Shown piece after piece: positions 12,171 to 22,226 of a DNA stretch of 64,000 nucleotides. Under the pieces are notes generated by a model. That model did not search any database, was not told where the DNA came from, and saw nothing but the letters and a program-made list of their open reading frames with translations. This DNA comes from Coriaria nepalensis (lineage: Eukaryota > Streptophyta > Magnoliopsida > Cucurbitales > Coriariaceae): contig CP114489.1 in assembly GCA_027186245.1 (NCBI GenBank), forward strand, positions 4,719,501-4,783,500, in the 5' to 3' direction. The position numbers and the translations under genes were made by a program. Numbering within the stretch: position 1 is the stretch's first letter; each line of letters begins with the position of its first letter.

Positions 12171-12914
12171 TCTTTTTTATATATTACTTACTTTCCAAAA
12201 AATAAAAATGTTATAGAAAGGGAATTATTAGTTCACTTCTAGCTTATCAAATACTATTGAATTTAACTCGATTATTTATCAAAACATGAAAAGAGTAATA
12301 TATAATAAATAAATAAATAAATATAAAAACGCAATGGCATGCACTTCAGGGAGAGTAGGATCGATTGCCCTTTTCTTTATTTACAAATCCATATAGATAT
12401 ATATATACTTAACCAAGGTCTGTTTAAGCTAAGAGGTCATAAAATCAAGCTTTTATACAAAAAGAAAGATTAAAAGTTTAATACTAATACTTAAATGCTA
12501 AAACTAAACATATTGATGAATGATAATTACACCATCATTCGACATAAACTTTTTAGAAGTTACCTGACAAAAAGATCTTTGGCCTAAAACAAAAAAAAAA
12601 AAAAACTGACAAAAAGATCTGATGACTTTGTTTTTCCAAATACCTAGTTTCACATCAGTTCATTGTTTTTATTTTTATTTATTTATTTATTTTATCTGGG
12701 TCTAAGATTTCGTATCTTACTCTCGGGCCCTAGGGCTAGGCCTTGGGCTATATACTGTATCTAGCACTTGTTTTTCCCGATCGTCATCTGCAATACTAAA
12801 GAACAAAAGTTAAAAATAAAATAAAATAAAAGGATACATATACTACTAGAGAGTAGTATCCGATTTCAGATCAGAATCACTCGAGACTTCAAAGATCGAT
12901 CAATATATGATACT
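12171..12914. other. Spacer upstream of MIR399 hairpin 3
   Basis: AT-rich, with no gene recognised. It has (aaat)n and (tttta)n low-complexity runs at about 12303-12325 and 12667-12694. A small palindrome (gatactactctctagtagtat on the minus strand) lies near 12841-12860, possibly in the pri-miRNA promoter or leader. No consensus P1BS site was found here. Confidence 0.4.
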
Positions 12915-13055
12915 TTGAAATTGAATGGCAGGGCAAGTCTCCTTTGGCAGAAAAGAATACAACACAAGTAATGAAGCACCCATAATGCAGCCATTATATG
13001 TATATCATGAACTTCTGCCGAAGGAGAGATGCACTGTCATTCTCAGTAACTTGTT
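12915..13055 (+). ncRNA. MIR399: MIR399-type hairpin 3 with altered mature arm
   Basis: The 5p arm at 12931-12951 begins GGGCAAGTCTCCTTTGGCAG, a standard miR399 star. The 3p arm at 13016-13036 begins TGCCGAAGGAGAGATGCACT. Pairing is good (aatggcag against ctgtcatt, then ctcctttggcag against ttctgccgaaggag). Compared with canonical miR399 the 3p sequence keeps the seed-like 5' part but differs at positions 5, 13-15 and 18. It could be a diverged family member or a decaying copy. It lies only about 100 nt upstream of hairpin 4 and may share its transcript. Confidence 0.8.
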
Positions 13056-13121
13056 AATCCCTTGCATCCTCCAAACTTATCATCAATCGCTAATATTGTT
13101 GCATGGATGCATGCATGCGTG

Positions 13122-13275
13122 GTAGCTTAGTTGAATAGCAGGGCAAGTCTCCTTTGGCCGAAACTATAGCACTAGATAATTAATATAGCTAGAGTTTGCA
13201 AATAATTATCAATTAATTACTACGCAACAGTTTCTGCCAAAGGAGAATTGCACTGTTATTCTTCTCTACCCATAT
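13122..13275 (+). ncRNA. MIR399: MIR399-type hairpin 4
   Basis: The 5p arm at 13141-13161 begins GGGCAAGTCTCCTTTGGCCG. The 3p arm at 13235-13255 begins TGCCAAAGGAGAATTGCACT. It is a miR399 mature sequence except for A instead of C at position 18. The stem is long and clean (ttgaatagcag against ctgttattc; ggccgaaact against agtttctgcc). The 105-nt gap to hairpin 3, the shared strand and the similar 5p arms indicate a tandem pair, probably on one primary transcript. Confidence 0.85.
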
Positions 13276-13790
13276 GAATTCCTAGCTGCTGGCTAGCGCT
13301 TTTGTTCTCGATCATGTTGTGAATAATTTGCCTTCAGGAAATTTTTATTTATATGAGTGATTCGGACATTTGAATAAGGATATGCCAGCTTGGGAAATGC
13401 ATAAGGGTTTATGCCATGGATCATTCCCCATTTGTATCGGCTCCTTTCTTTCACTTTTTTTTTTTATTCTTTTTTTTTCCTTCTTTTTTTTACTGTTTCG
13501 ATTATGGTGCAGAAATGGTCCCCTAGCTGTTTCATGGAATATATAGATTGTACATAAAATCTTGGATAAGAAGGCAAGTGTTTTTAGCTACAAAAGAACC
13601 AAATTTGTTTTTCCGTTAATTAAAATTATATTTTCCGGTATTTAAACGTATGTACTATTAATAGTATAATCTTACTCTGTTGATTCTAGCTTTCACGAGC
13701 TGAAGTTGTAATAATTTGTTTAGGAAGAAGTACTTAAATGTCAACCAAACACAGATACTAATAAATAAATAATGCACCTTCAGGCAACAA
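13276..13790. other. Spacer between MIR399 hairpin 4 and the tRNA
   Basis: No gene is recognised. It has a T-rich tract at 13455-13495 and a P1BS-consistent octamer GGATATGC at 13378-13385. That site is downstream of hairpin 4 and 1.1 kb upstream of hairpin 5, so no target can be assigned. Confidence 0.4.
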
Positions 13791-13807
13791 GCTGGAATAG
13801 CTCAGTT

Positions 13808-13840
<33 letters not shown>

Positions 13841-13864
13841 GAGGTTCCAGCCCTCCTTCTAGCG
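13791..13864 (+). tRNA. tRNA-Asn (GTT)
   Basis: It folds as a standard cloverleaf: acceptor stem GCTGGAA against TTCTAGC, D arm with AGTTGGTTA, anticodon arm with the loop CTGTTAA giving anticodon GTT (Asn), and T stem GGAGG against CCTCC. The discriminator is G and a T-rich stretch follows within 25 nt. The T loop reads TTCCAGC, whereas the usual plant sequence has a purine after TTC. This puts a C at position 57 and changes the internal B-box promoter, so expression may be reduced. Confidence 0.9.
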
Positions 13865-14464
13865 TTATTAATTGCATTTTCTTTAATCATTAATGTCTCA
13901 TATCATATTTTTTTTCTTGGACGGTAAAATTTCATGTCCTTTAAGAATGTTTCCTTCTAGAGTTTATTCATTTATTATTATTACGAAATCCATTCACTTT
14001 ATGTGTAAAATATATTTTATGTATGTATAGAGTGGTTTTCTTTCCATTTATATCATTCTCCAATCATATCCCATAGTTACTGTCCTTTTCTTGTCCCCTT
14101 CATTTGGTTTAGATGCATTTCTCTTAATACTCACTTCAAATTTGTATCAGAAACATAGACTCCCTCATTTATCATCTCTTACTTTCTTATTTTTCCGGCA
14201 CCAAATTAGTATCAATTTGAGAGGAGTCCAACCTATTTTAGACAGTTGCTCTCATTTGTAGTAGCATCTCATATTTTCCTGTAACGTTCTCATCATCCTA
14301 ATTCAAGATAGTATCGTCATAGTTGCATCCTAAATTCCCCTTTATATCGCCTATCGACCTTTCATTCTCTCGCCTGATCTCTAATCTCCCATAAGGAGAT
14401 TATGCACAATAAGAAGCAGTAGTCAGTAGAGAGTGAAAGTCTCTTAAATTAGGCAGTAATTGAT
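13865..14464. other. Spacer upstream of MIR399 hairpin 5
   Basis: No gene is recognised. A TATA-like ctttatat at about 14339-14346 sits roughly 130 bp upstream of hairpin 5 and could be its core promoter. No P1BS site was seen in this interval. Confidence 0.35.
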
Positions 14465-14585
14465 TGAGAGAATGGCAGGGCAATTCTCCTTTGGCAAAGA
14501 ACACAGCATGCAATTATACATGAACCTTGCACGTGCAATTTTGTTCCTTCGCCAAAGAGAACTCCCCTGTTATTCCTCAACCACA
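14465..14585 (+). ncRNA. MIR399: MIR399-type hairpin 5 with decayed 3p arm
   Basis: The 5p arm at 14478-14498 begins GGGCAATTCTCCTTTGGCAA, an intact miR399 star-type sequence. The 3p arm at 14549-14569 begins TCGCCAAAGAGAACTCCCCT. Against the family it has lost one G of the AAGG run and carries other changes. The fold persists, with outer pairing aatggcag against ctgttatt, but the mature arm would not match PHO2-type sites well. Two P1BS-consistent octamers (GGATATGC at 14722-14729, GTATATGC at 14747-14754) lie downstream. Confidence 0.7.
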
Positions 14586-14999
14586 TGAAATATGTAGATT
14601 TCTGTCTCCTGCTAAGATTTTTTTACTTGAATTCCTACGCATTCTTGAGTCGCTGCATACAGCTAAACAGCCACCATGCACCATCCCATTTTATGGTATA
14701 CAATGATTCGCACCTTGACTTGGATATGCTGTTCAAAACTCCAATAGTATATGCCAGTACAATTCCAAGCACATCCAGAACCGATCTCTTTTCAATTTTC
14801 ATGATCTTATTCTTACAACGTTATATGGTAGTCCCCAGTTAGTCCTAACTCTCCAATCGTTTATTGAATCAAATGGAATATATTCTACGTACGTACGTGC
14901 CAATGCGAGATACCCTACTGTTGTATCGGCCCCTAGTCTTGTGACTCTCTTGTCAATTCTTGATCAATCTAACTTTTGCATTAGCATTTTGGAATCAGG

Positions 15000-17040
15000 A
15001 GGCCAGCTAGCTAGTTATAAAGTGCGTGGCACTTTTCATTAGCTATAAGATTTTATGAAACCTGGTTTAATATCCATTTTATCTCCACGACTCGCGAAAG
15101 GACTTTTTAGTTGGTCTCTACCTCATAAAATAAACTAAGAAAACTAGGATTTACACGAGAAACTTTGGTTAATGATCTTAACTCTTTGAAAATAAAATAA
15201 AGTTGGGATTAATCCTTAAATATTTGGTGAATTGGTACTTCAAGTTACGCTTAAACTATTTCTGACATTGTCCTTCCACTTTTATCTCACCGCCACAACT
15301 ACTATTACCACCATTTCGACCACCGTTACTATAACTATCTCTATCATTCCGCCTTTATCACTAATACTCTAACCGACATCAGATATTCTATCATCTACCA
15401 ACCTTTCCACCAACATTTTTCTTACCACTCTCTGCACCGTTATGGTTGCTGTCGTTGCTTCAACCATTGACCACAGTTCTTGTGAGTGGTAGAGTCAAGA
15501 TATGTCAATGGTGGAGGCTAATTACCTAAAACAAATTTAGTACGCATATTACAAAAAATTTCTAAAATCTGTATTCAAATCTTATTGCTATAATTATATT
15601 AAAAGTGACAAATTGATAGATACAAATACTTGTAAAGTATTACAACTTATAAAAGTAGGAAAAAATGGTTATACAAAAATATTAAGATAAAATAAAAATA
15701 ATCAAAACACTAAATGTTTACAATCTTTCCTTTTGAGTATGCATATTTTGAAACACATGCAAGATGGATTCAGTTTCAATTATTGTAAATGTCTTTCTCA
15801 ATAAAAGTGACCAAACAATTATCCATTCATTAATCTCTCCTTCGATTATGCAAATGGTTCTTCAAAATCTTCATAGCAGAGAAAATGTTTTTCACAGTTA
15901 CAATTGCCACTGGTAATATTAAAACTAGTTTCAGCAAGTATGCTCTTTAAATATTGTCTCATTTATTAAAATGATAATCTGAAATTTTAGTTTGTAAGTC
16001 AATATCTGAAGAAAAATCATCCAACTGAACCAACTCTATGACATTTTTTTATCATTGCATCTTCAATAGCATCTTGACTATTCTTCTCTTAAACTGAAAG
16101 ATTTTATCCATCGTTGATTTTCTCTTGAAATACTTTTTCATAGTTAAATTTAATTACTAATCAAAACTCAATTTCTCTGCAAATCACACAAAACACGTCC
16201 ACAAATTCAAATTCAATTTCAATTTCAATTTCCCTGAGGCTCACAAAAATCAATTAGTAGAATTCTAAATTAACTAATAGTTTAAGGTAGTACTGATTAA
16301 ACTATTGTAACCACAATCATAAAAAGACAAAACATACTTTTATCTATACATTTTTTTATCTTATATACCTATATTTTACTTTTATTTTCATTAGAAAAGT
16401 CACCCATGATTAAGCCGTCTGAATTTTATTCTCATCAAATTCTATCATTCCTAATTCATTTCTAGATTTTGTTTAAACCCTATCATTTTCAAGAATAATG
16501 AGTTGTACATAAAAAGAACCATAATGTCGAATGGTGGAAATAATTGTGATCAGAATGGCGAACTTACATAATGATGGTGGAGACAGTAGGTAAGGGAGAT
16601 GTTGGTGAAACAATGATGAGGGTTTGAATGATAGTGTCTTAGTGACAATGGTAAGATAATGAGGATTAAGGGTGGATGAAGAAAATATTTTAAGGGCGGG
16701 TAAAAAAAGTAAGGATTGCATATACATAATTTCTTTCTTTTTTCTTATTATTTTTTATTTTTTATTTAACTTAAAGAAAAAACATTAAGAAAATTAAAAA
16801 TGCGATTGTACAAAAATAAACATTTGGAGACTAATTTATTTTAAACCTTTAGATATGTGGGTATATGTATTACCATACTAGAAATATTGAATTTTAATAA
16901 GGATGGAGAAATATGCATAATAAACAAAAATTTACGATAATATTTTGTAACAAAAAAATTTAAATAAGAAAAAAAAATCTATGATAAAGTTTTTGGGGCT
17001 CATTTTAATTTTCCCTGAAACCAAACACAAAAATATAATT
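15000..17040 (-). mobile_element. hAT transposon remnant (transposase dimerisation domain at 15719-15960)
   Basis: On the minus strand, 15960 to 15719 reads L-V-L-I-L-P-V-A, then F-S-A-M-K-I-L-K-N-H-L-H-N-R, then D-N-C-L-V-T-F-I-E-K-D-I. This is the C-terminal dimerisation region of hAT transposases of the TTF-zinc-finger class (family pattern LPVATASVERAFSAMKI-K--LRN...L-D-L---IEKDIF). Stops interrupt it. Toward 17000 the words ggggctcatttt and ttccctg look like a hAT end (CAGGG on the minus strand). Cca/tgg-rich low-complexity DNA lies at both flanks (15285-15480, 16540-16690). Outer limits are approximate; no target duplication was identified. Confidence 0.6.
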
Positions 17041-17657
17041 TGAACTCAATAAATTTGACCTGAATTGACTAAAATTAGAATATCAATGCCAATTCCAATT
17101 CCAATTCTAATTCCAATTCCAAGAACAAAAAGCACACAACATTCATAGGATTTCATTATAGTCTAAACGGTAAATGTAACTTAAGAAAGGAAAAGACTAA
17201 AGTGAGGAAAATAATGCATGAACGATCTAAAAGCACACTTATAAGATCCCACAGAATGTGCTCTCTTGAATTCTTTTGTTTTTTTTCTTAAAAAAAAAAA
17301 TTATATGAGCACTTTCTTAGAAACAAATTTTGTCCCTCTTGTACATATCTAGTACAAAATATGTATAGTTGGAATAACCATGCGTTCTTCTTGGAGTTAG
17401 TTACGTACGTAAAAACCCATGGAAGAAAAAAAAAAATAGGGGGGGAAAAAGAATTGGCACCCATTAATTTGCGTTAAATATTTTGAAAGCAACCTTTTGC
17501 TTTCCCTCTAAGGAATTGAATCAACGATGGATTAACAGGCAAGCATGCTGGTTTAGTATGCAAGCTGCAAAAGTACTAGGTAGTGCCTTGGAAATGCATG
17601 CAACACATGCAGTAACATGAACATATGGAGATCATATATTATTATCGATTAAGACAT
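17041..17657. other. Spacer upstream of MIR399 hairpin 6
   Basis: No gene is recognised. It contains a short imperfect (ccaatt)n-like stretch around 17087-17120. The rest is AT-rich. Confidence 0.4.
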
Positions 17658-17665
17658 GCATATGC
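17658..17665. promoter_or_regulatory. P1BS site GCATATGC, distal, MIR399 hairpin 6
   Basis: It matches GNATATNC exactly. It is about 140 bp upstream of the TATA box at 17799 and 216 bp upstream of the 5p arm of hairpin 6. It is one of two sites in the right order relative to a TATA box and a canonical miR399 hairpin. Confidence 0.5.
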
Positions 17666-17744
17666 AAAAGTGTATAAGTCCACACAGCAGGAGGACCACT
17701 TGCTCTATACGAATTACAGGTCAGTCGCCAGAGGATGTGCTAGA

Positions 17745-17752
17745 GAATATGC
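17745..17752. promoter_or_regulatory. P1BS site GAATATGC, proximal, MIR399 hairpin 6
   Basis: It matches GNATATNC exactly. It lies about 54 bp upstream of the TATA box at 17799. Paired P1BS sites just upstream of the TATA are consistent with induction by PHR1 under phosphate starvation, by analogy with known MIR399 promoters. Confidence 0.5.
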
Positions 17753-17797
17753 TTGATCTCTCTGCCCATTAACTGCACTTACGAGTTTTCTCAGTCC

Positions 17798-17807
17798 CTA
17801 TATATAC
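17798..17807 (+). promoter_or_regulatory. TATA box of MIR399 hairpin 6
   Basis: The sequence ctatatatac sits about 60 bp upstream of the hairpin base, leaving room for transcription to start near 17830-17840 and still include the whole stem. Confidence 0.5.
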
Positions 17808-17857
17808 ATGAAGATATTATGACTGCAAGTCCCAATTAAGTAAGCATGTACAATCTA

Positions 17858-17962
17858 GTGTAGATGCATTACTGGGCGATTACTCCTCTGGCAGTCAGCA
17901 AATAGCATCAGATGCAGGCTCACTGCCAAAGGAGATTTGCCCGGCAATACATGGTCTCTATT
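17858..17962 (+). ncRNA. MIR399: MIR399 hairpin 6 (miR399f-type mature sequence)
   Basis: The 3p mature sequence at 17924-17944 begins TGCCAAAGGAGATTTGCCC and ends GG, the form I know from Arabidopsis miR399f. The 5p arm at 17874-17894 begins GGGCGATTACTCCTCTGGCA and pairs with one bulge. The outer stem is gcattac against gcaatac. The loop is short (about 29 nt), so this is the most compact hairpin of the cluster. It also has the best promoter arrangement (two P1BS sites and a TATA box). Confidence 0.92.
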
Positions 17963-18879
17963 CTTCTTCCATCAATCTAAAGGTCATACACACCCAAATG
18001 GAAACTCTCATTTGTTTTTGACCTCTCAAACAGAATAGGTAACTTTATTTGTGAATATATATATATATGTAAATATATTCTTTTTTACGTATATAGTATA
18101 TATAAAATCGGAGCACTCGTTCGAACTCTGTTGAATGCGGAGCTAAAATGCCCATCACAATATGTTAAATCCACGCCCATATTGCAATATTGGTTATCTC
18201 CCACATGTTTCTTTTCCCTGTTTGCACTTTCCAGCACTCACCCAGTAGTCTAGCAATTTCCCTGTAACTTCTTTGAGAGTCCCCAATTTTTTATACGAGA
18301 GGGGACAAAAAAAAAAGGAATCTTGTAATGAGGCAACGCCATAAGCATCGAGTTTGAGTTCACATATGTTGAAGGGTGCACACATAAAATACAGAGTCAT
18401 AATAAAACTAAACTTAATTCAAATAATTTAGTTTTTTTCATAAACCATACTAAGTTTTTTTCATACCTAATAAAAACACTAATTTATCTCCCTCTTAGAA
18501 TCATTCGATTATTACTTTACATATTTATTATATATATATATACAGCGAATCTAAGTGGCGGGTGGGTGTGTTAGTCCAGATCAATTTAATTTAAATTTAT
18601 TTTTAAAATTTAGGCACTATTTTTGCAGAATTTCGGTGCTGATAAAAAATAATAAATAAATTCTAGCTGCAGCCTCATTTTTCTATCATCTCTTAAGAGC
18701 TTTTTCTCTAAAAAAGGAACTAAACTTTTTTTCATTTGAATCTTTTCATCTCTATTTGATATTCATTTTCTTTATTTTAAATAAGAAGTTTTTAAGGGTG
18801 ACGTAGTTTACTGCAACAAATGTTTCTTTTTTATTATAGGTCATGGGCTCAATCTCCTACGGTTGATGTAGGGAAAATT
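17963..18879. other. Spacer, nothing recognised
   Basis: It holds short (AT)n runs at about 18056-18068 and 18527-18541. No gene, RNA or element signature was seen. Confidence 0.45.
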
Positions 18880-18883
18880 CAGC

Positions 18884-19445
18884 GCTGCATAATAATTGAC
18901 AAAGTTATCGGAAATTAAACGGTCTTAACTATTTAATTAATAAATAAATAAAATTTAAATAAATAACTGTAATAAATATGGGCATGCCATAAATATAAAG
19001 TTGATTTTATACTTATTTAAAAATTTAAATGAATATAATAAATATACTATCATTTTATTAAGGAAACTAAATCTAACTCTTATGGTGTATAGACAATGAA
19101 AACTACCTCAACAAACGGTCTTGATTATGACTTCATAATCATCATACTATTTGATAGATTTCAAACAATTCACTAGTAAGAAGTCTCACCGACCATGCAA
19201 ATTTATTGACATTTAGAAAATTAATCCCCGTATAATAATTGACAAGTACTTTGAGAATTGTACGGTCTCAATGATATGACTAATAAAAGCAAAAAGCAAA
19301 AAGAAATTACTACAATAAATATGAGTGTGCTAGAAATTTAGAATGAATTTCACACTATTAATTAAAAATTTAAATGAATATAAAAAATGTGTTATCATTT
19401 TACTAAGAAAATTAAATATAATTAGTATGATGGATAGGAAAATGA
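18884..19445. repeat. Diverged two-copy direct repeat
   Basis: Copy 1 (about 18884-19110) and copy 2 (about 19229-19440) share the same order of words: ataataattgacaa, acggtct, ataaatatg, aaaatttaaatgaatata, then tatcattttactaag or tatcattttattaag. They are clearly homologous but diverged. No terminal repeats were identified. This could be part of an old duplicated element. Confidence 0.55.
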
Positions 19446-22218
19446 TTTAAGGATAATCTAAGTCTTACTTTTTTTTAACGTATCTACTTACAAGCGGATT
19501 GAATTAGAAGTTAAAAATAAATGAAGAACGATTAAAAAAATTAAACTTCAAAATAATAAATATTTGACATAAATAAAAGACACTTGATTAAAAGAAATCT
19601 TTTGAAAGCAAAATAAATTCAAGAAAACTTTGATAAAATTGAAATTAACTGCGATCTCTACACTATGACATGTAATGAAATCTACATTATGTATATTCCT
19701 AAGATGCAATACATGAAAGGAATAAATAAGAAAAGAAAAAAAGACGTCTAATCCTTGAACGATAGATCGAGACTTACTTTTGGATGAGAATCTGATGGTC
19801 ATTATTCGTAAGAACGGATCTTAAGGAATTAGAGACATACTTTCCCGGAGGAAAAAGAAAAGTGTCGGACTTGAATAATATCACCGGAGGATAGAGAAAA
19901 GTATGGTATTAGCTCGGTTTTTTATCGGTAAGTATTTGAGTGTGTTGGTAATTTTTGATGATTGAAAAGATGCCTTTTGCCTTCACCAAAACTTTATATT
20001 TTTACGTACACGAGTTGATTGCATGGTTGTAATTATCCTGAAGTCGATCTTCCCTTCCCTCTTCTTAGGCGCCACTTTACCTATTTCTTGGGTCCCAACC
20101 TTTTTTTGGTGGCTTGCTACTTGAATGAGTTTTCAATCGAATATGATCAACATAGGATCCAAATTCATTGAAATAAATCCCCTTTCCATTTCCCTCTAGA
20201 ATTTCAGCCACTTCTCCTTTTTTCTCTCCTTAAATTTTAGCAATTTTTGTATCTAATACCGTTTGACTTCCGACTATTTTTTGGAAAAAATTGTTTGAAC
20301 GAGCATTTTGGATCATATCTATTGAACTTCATCTAAAACTCCTCCATCCTTTATCAATTTTGGCCAAATATCTTCTTCTTCTTAGGTTTTAGCCGAAACT
20401 TATGGGTAGTGAAAATTTTATATTTTCTTAAGACAGTTGAGATCACATCTTAACTAATCATTGTACAAGCAATGTACGGTCATTTTTTGCACCACATCAT
20501 TAATCCCAATGACTTCTCTATTTGTTGCAACCATCCTTATAGTTAATCTGAATTTATTCTATTTAAATTGTATTCAATCGACCGGGATCCATTAATACCT
20601 TGTTAAAATTAATTTTAACCGTTAACTAGTTAAATTAATCATTTTTAAATATAATTGATTTGCATTAGATTCAAAACGTAGCCTAATTACACGTGTTAAA
20701 TATTTTTCATGTATTAACACTCACAAATTCGTTTTTATCCATTCATTTTTTTTTATTGTTTATTCAATTCTCCACTACTTCCGCCCTTTTTAATTTTTTT
20801 TTCTTCATTTTTTCCTTTATTTTTATTTTTTTCATTCTTTACTTCAAATTTTTTTAATTATTATGATATAAATCATAGTTTTAAAATGTTTAAAGCTATA
20901 GACTTAATTTTTTTTTTTTATTATTTCTTTCACTCTCATACCCTCCTCATTGTTCAATTTTCAAAAATTAATATGATTCAAATGAGATTTTTTTTGTTTA
21001 AAATTAGGTATAATAATAAAATATACAAGATATCATAATATATTTAATTTCCTATTCAAACTTTTGTTTTTATAACCAATGAAAAAACTAGTTTATATAT
21101 TACATATTAAACAACCAAAATTTACTTGTTTTATTTATTTATGTTGATGTCGGAAAAATCAATCGATAAAAAAGGCCTTAGGATTTGTACAAGTATATAG
21201 TTTCCATGTGACATCCATGCGACCGGCATTTAAAACTTTTTTAACTCCGAATTTATCTTCTTCATATATATATATATATGTGTGTTCTTCTTATCTTCTT
21301 TTGAACTTTTCCATATTCTTCCCCCTAATTATTTTTTTCATTTTGACCTCAACTCAATTGATGGAGTTCAAGCTGCATATCAATGGTGGTCGAGCTCCAA
21401 TCCTGGTGATTGGACCGACCTCCAATTGATCTCGAGCTCTAGTCATGGAGTTTGACGTCAAGCACCATCAATCACATTGGGGTTGAAATGAAAAGAAAAT
21501 ATTATTTAGTAGAAGAAAATATAACTTTTAGAGTTATAAATATATAAAAAACAATGAATTTGGGGTGAAAAAAATATAAAATACCGGAATAATCAGATCT
21601 ATTAAAATAAATGAAAAGATAATAATAGAAAATTCATTATAAATAATATATCTTTGTATCATGTTGTGATTATAACAACACAAATTTTTTAGAATTCACT
21701 ATAATCAATATTAACTTTAGAGAGAGTTCATTATACTTTCTCCATAAGCTTTTTTATGATTATAGATCGTCACCATGATCTCAATTTTACATAGTCGACT
21801 CATTTGCCTATCAAACACGTTGGTTGGTAACGGATCATTAATTCTAAAAATCTATTACACCAAACACGTACTTATTAAAAAAGAAAAAAATAATACTAAA
21901 ATAAAATAGAACCGAGTGGCGCATGTTGCTATGGATTATGCATGCACGGCACAAGCATGATTAATATATATGAACACAATTAATACGAGAATGTGAACAC
22001 AATTACCGTCCAAGGTTGAAGCCGGAGTTGCCCAAGTTCGTCGCCAGCTCGATCTTGTAATTCACGAGACTTATGCGGAAATTATTTGAGTATTCAACTC
22101 AAAATAATTAATTGGTTGACTTCGTTTTCATGCTAATGCAACTAATTATCTACGCTTTGTTGATCAGTAGGCATGATTAATTTCTTAATTTTTCGTTGAA
22201 ATAATATATTAATTAATC
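19446..22218. other. AT-rich intergenic region, nothing recognised
   Basis: Only short incidental ORFs occur, with no conserved protein words. It has an (AT)n run at 21265-21279 and T-rich tracts near 20740-20930. The stretch 21355-21480, with agctcca and gatctcgagctc words, is slightly less AT-rich but encodes nothing I recognise. Confidence 0.45.
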
Positions 22219-22226
22219 TTTTATAT

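Noticed and set aside
13378..14754. P1BS-consistent octamers at 13378, 14722 and 14747, and at 6706.
   Set aside because: They match the consensus but are not just upstream of a hairpin, and this number is near chance expectation in AT-rich DNA.
16473..16727. 84-codon minus-strand ORF.
   Set aside because: It comes from low-complexity cca/tgg DNA at the flank of the hAT remnant.
17711..17765. Possible seventh miR399 hairpin (attacagg then gccagagg).
   Set aside because: No matching 3p arm lies within 200 bp and the words do not align with the family arms.
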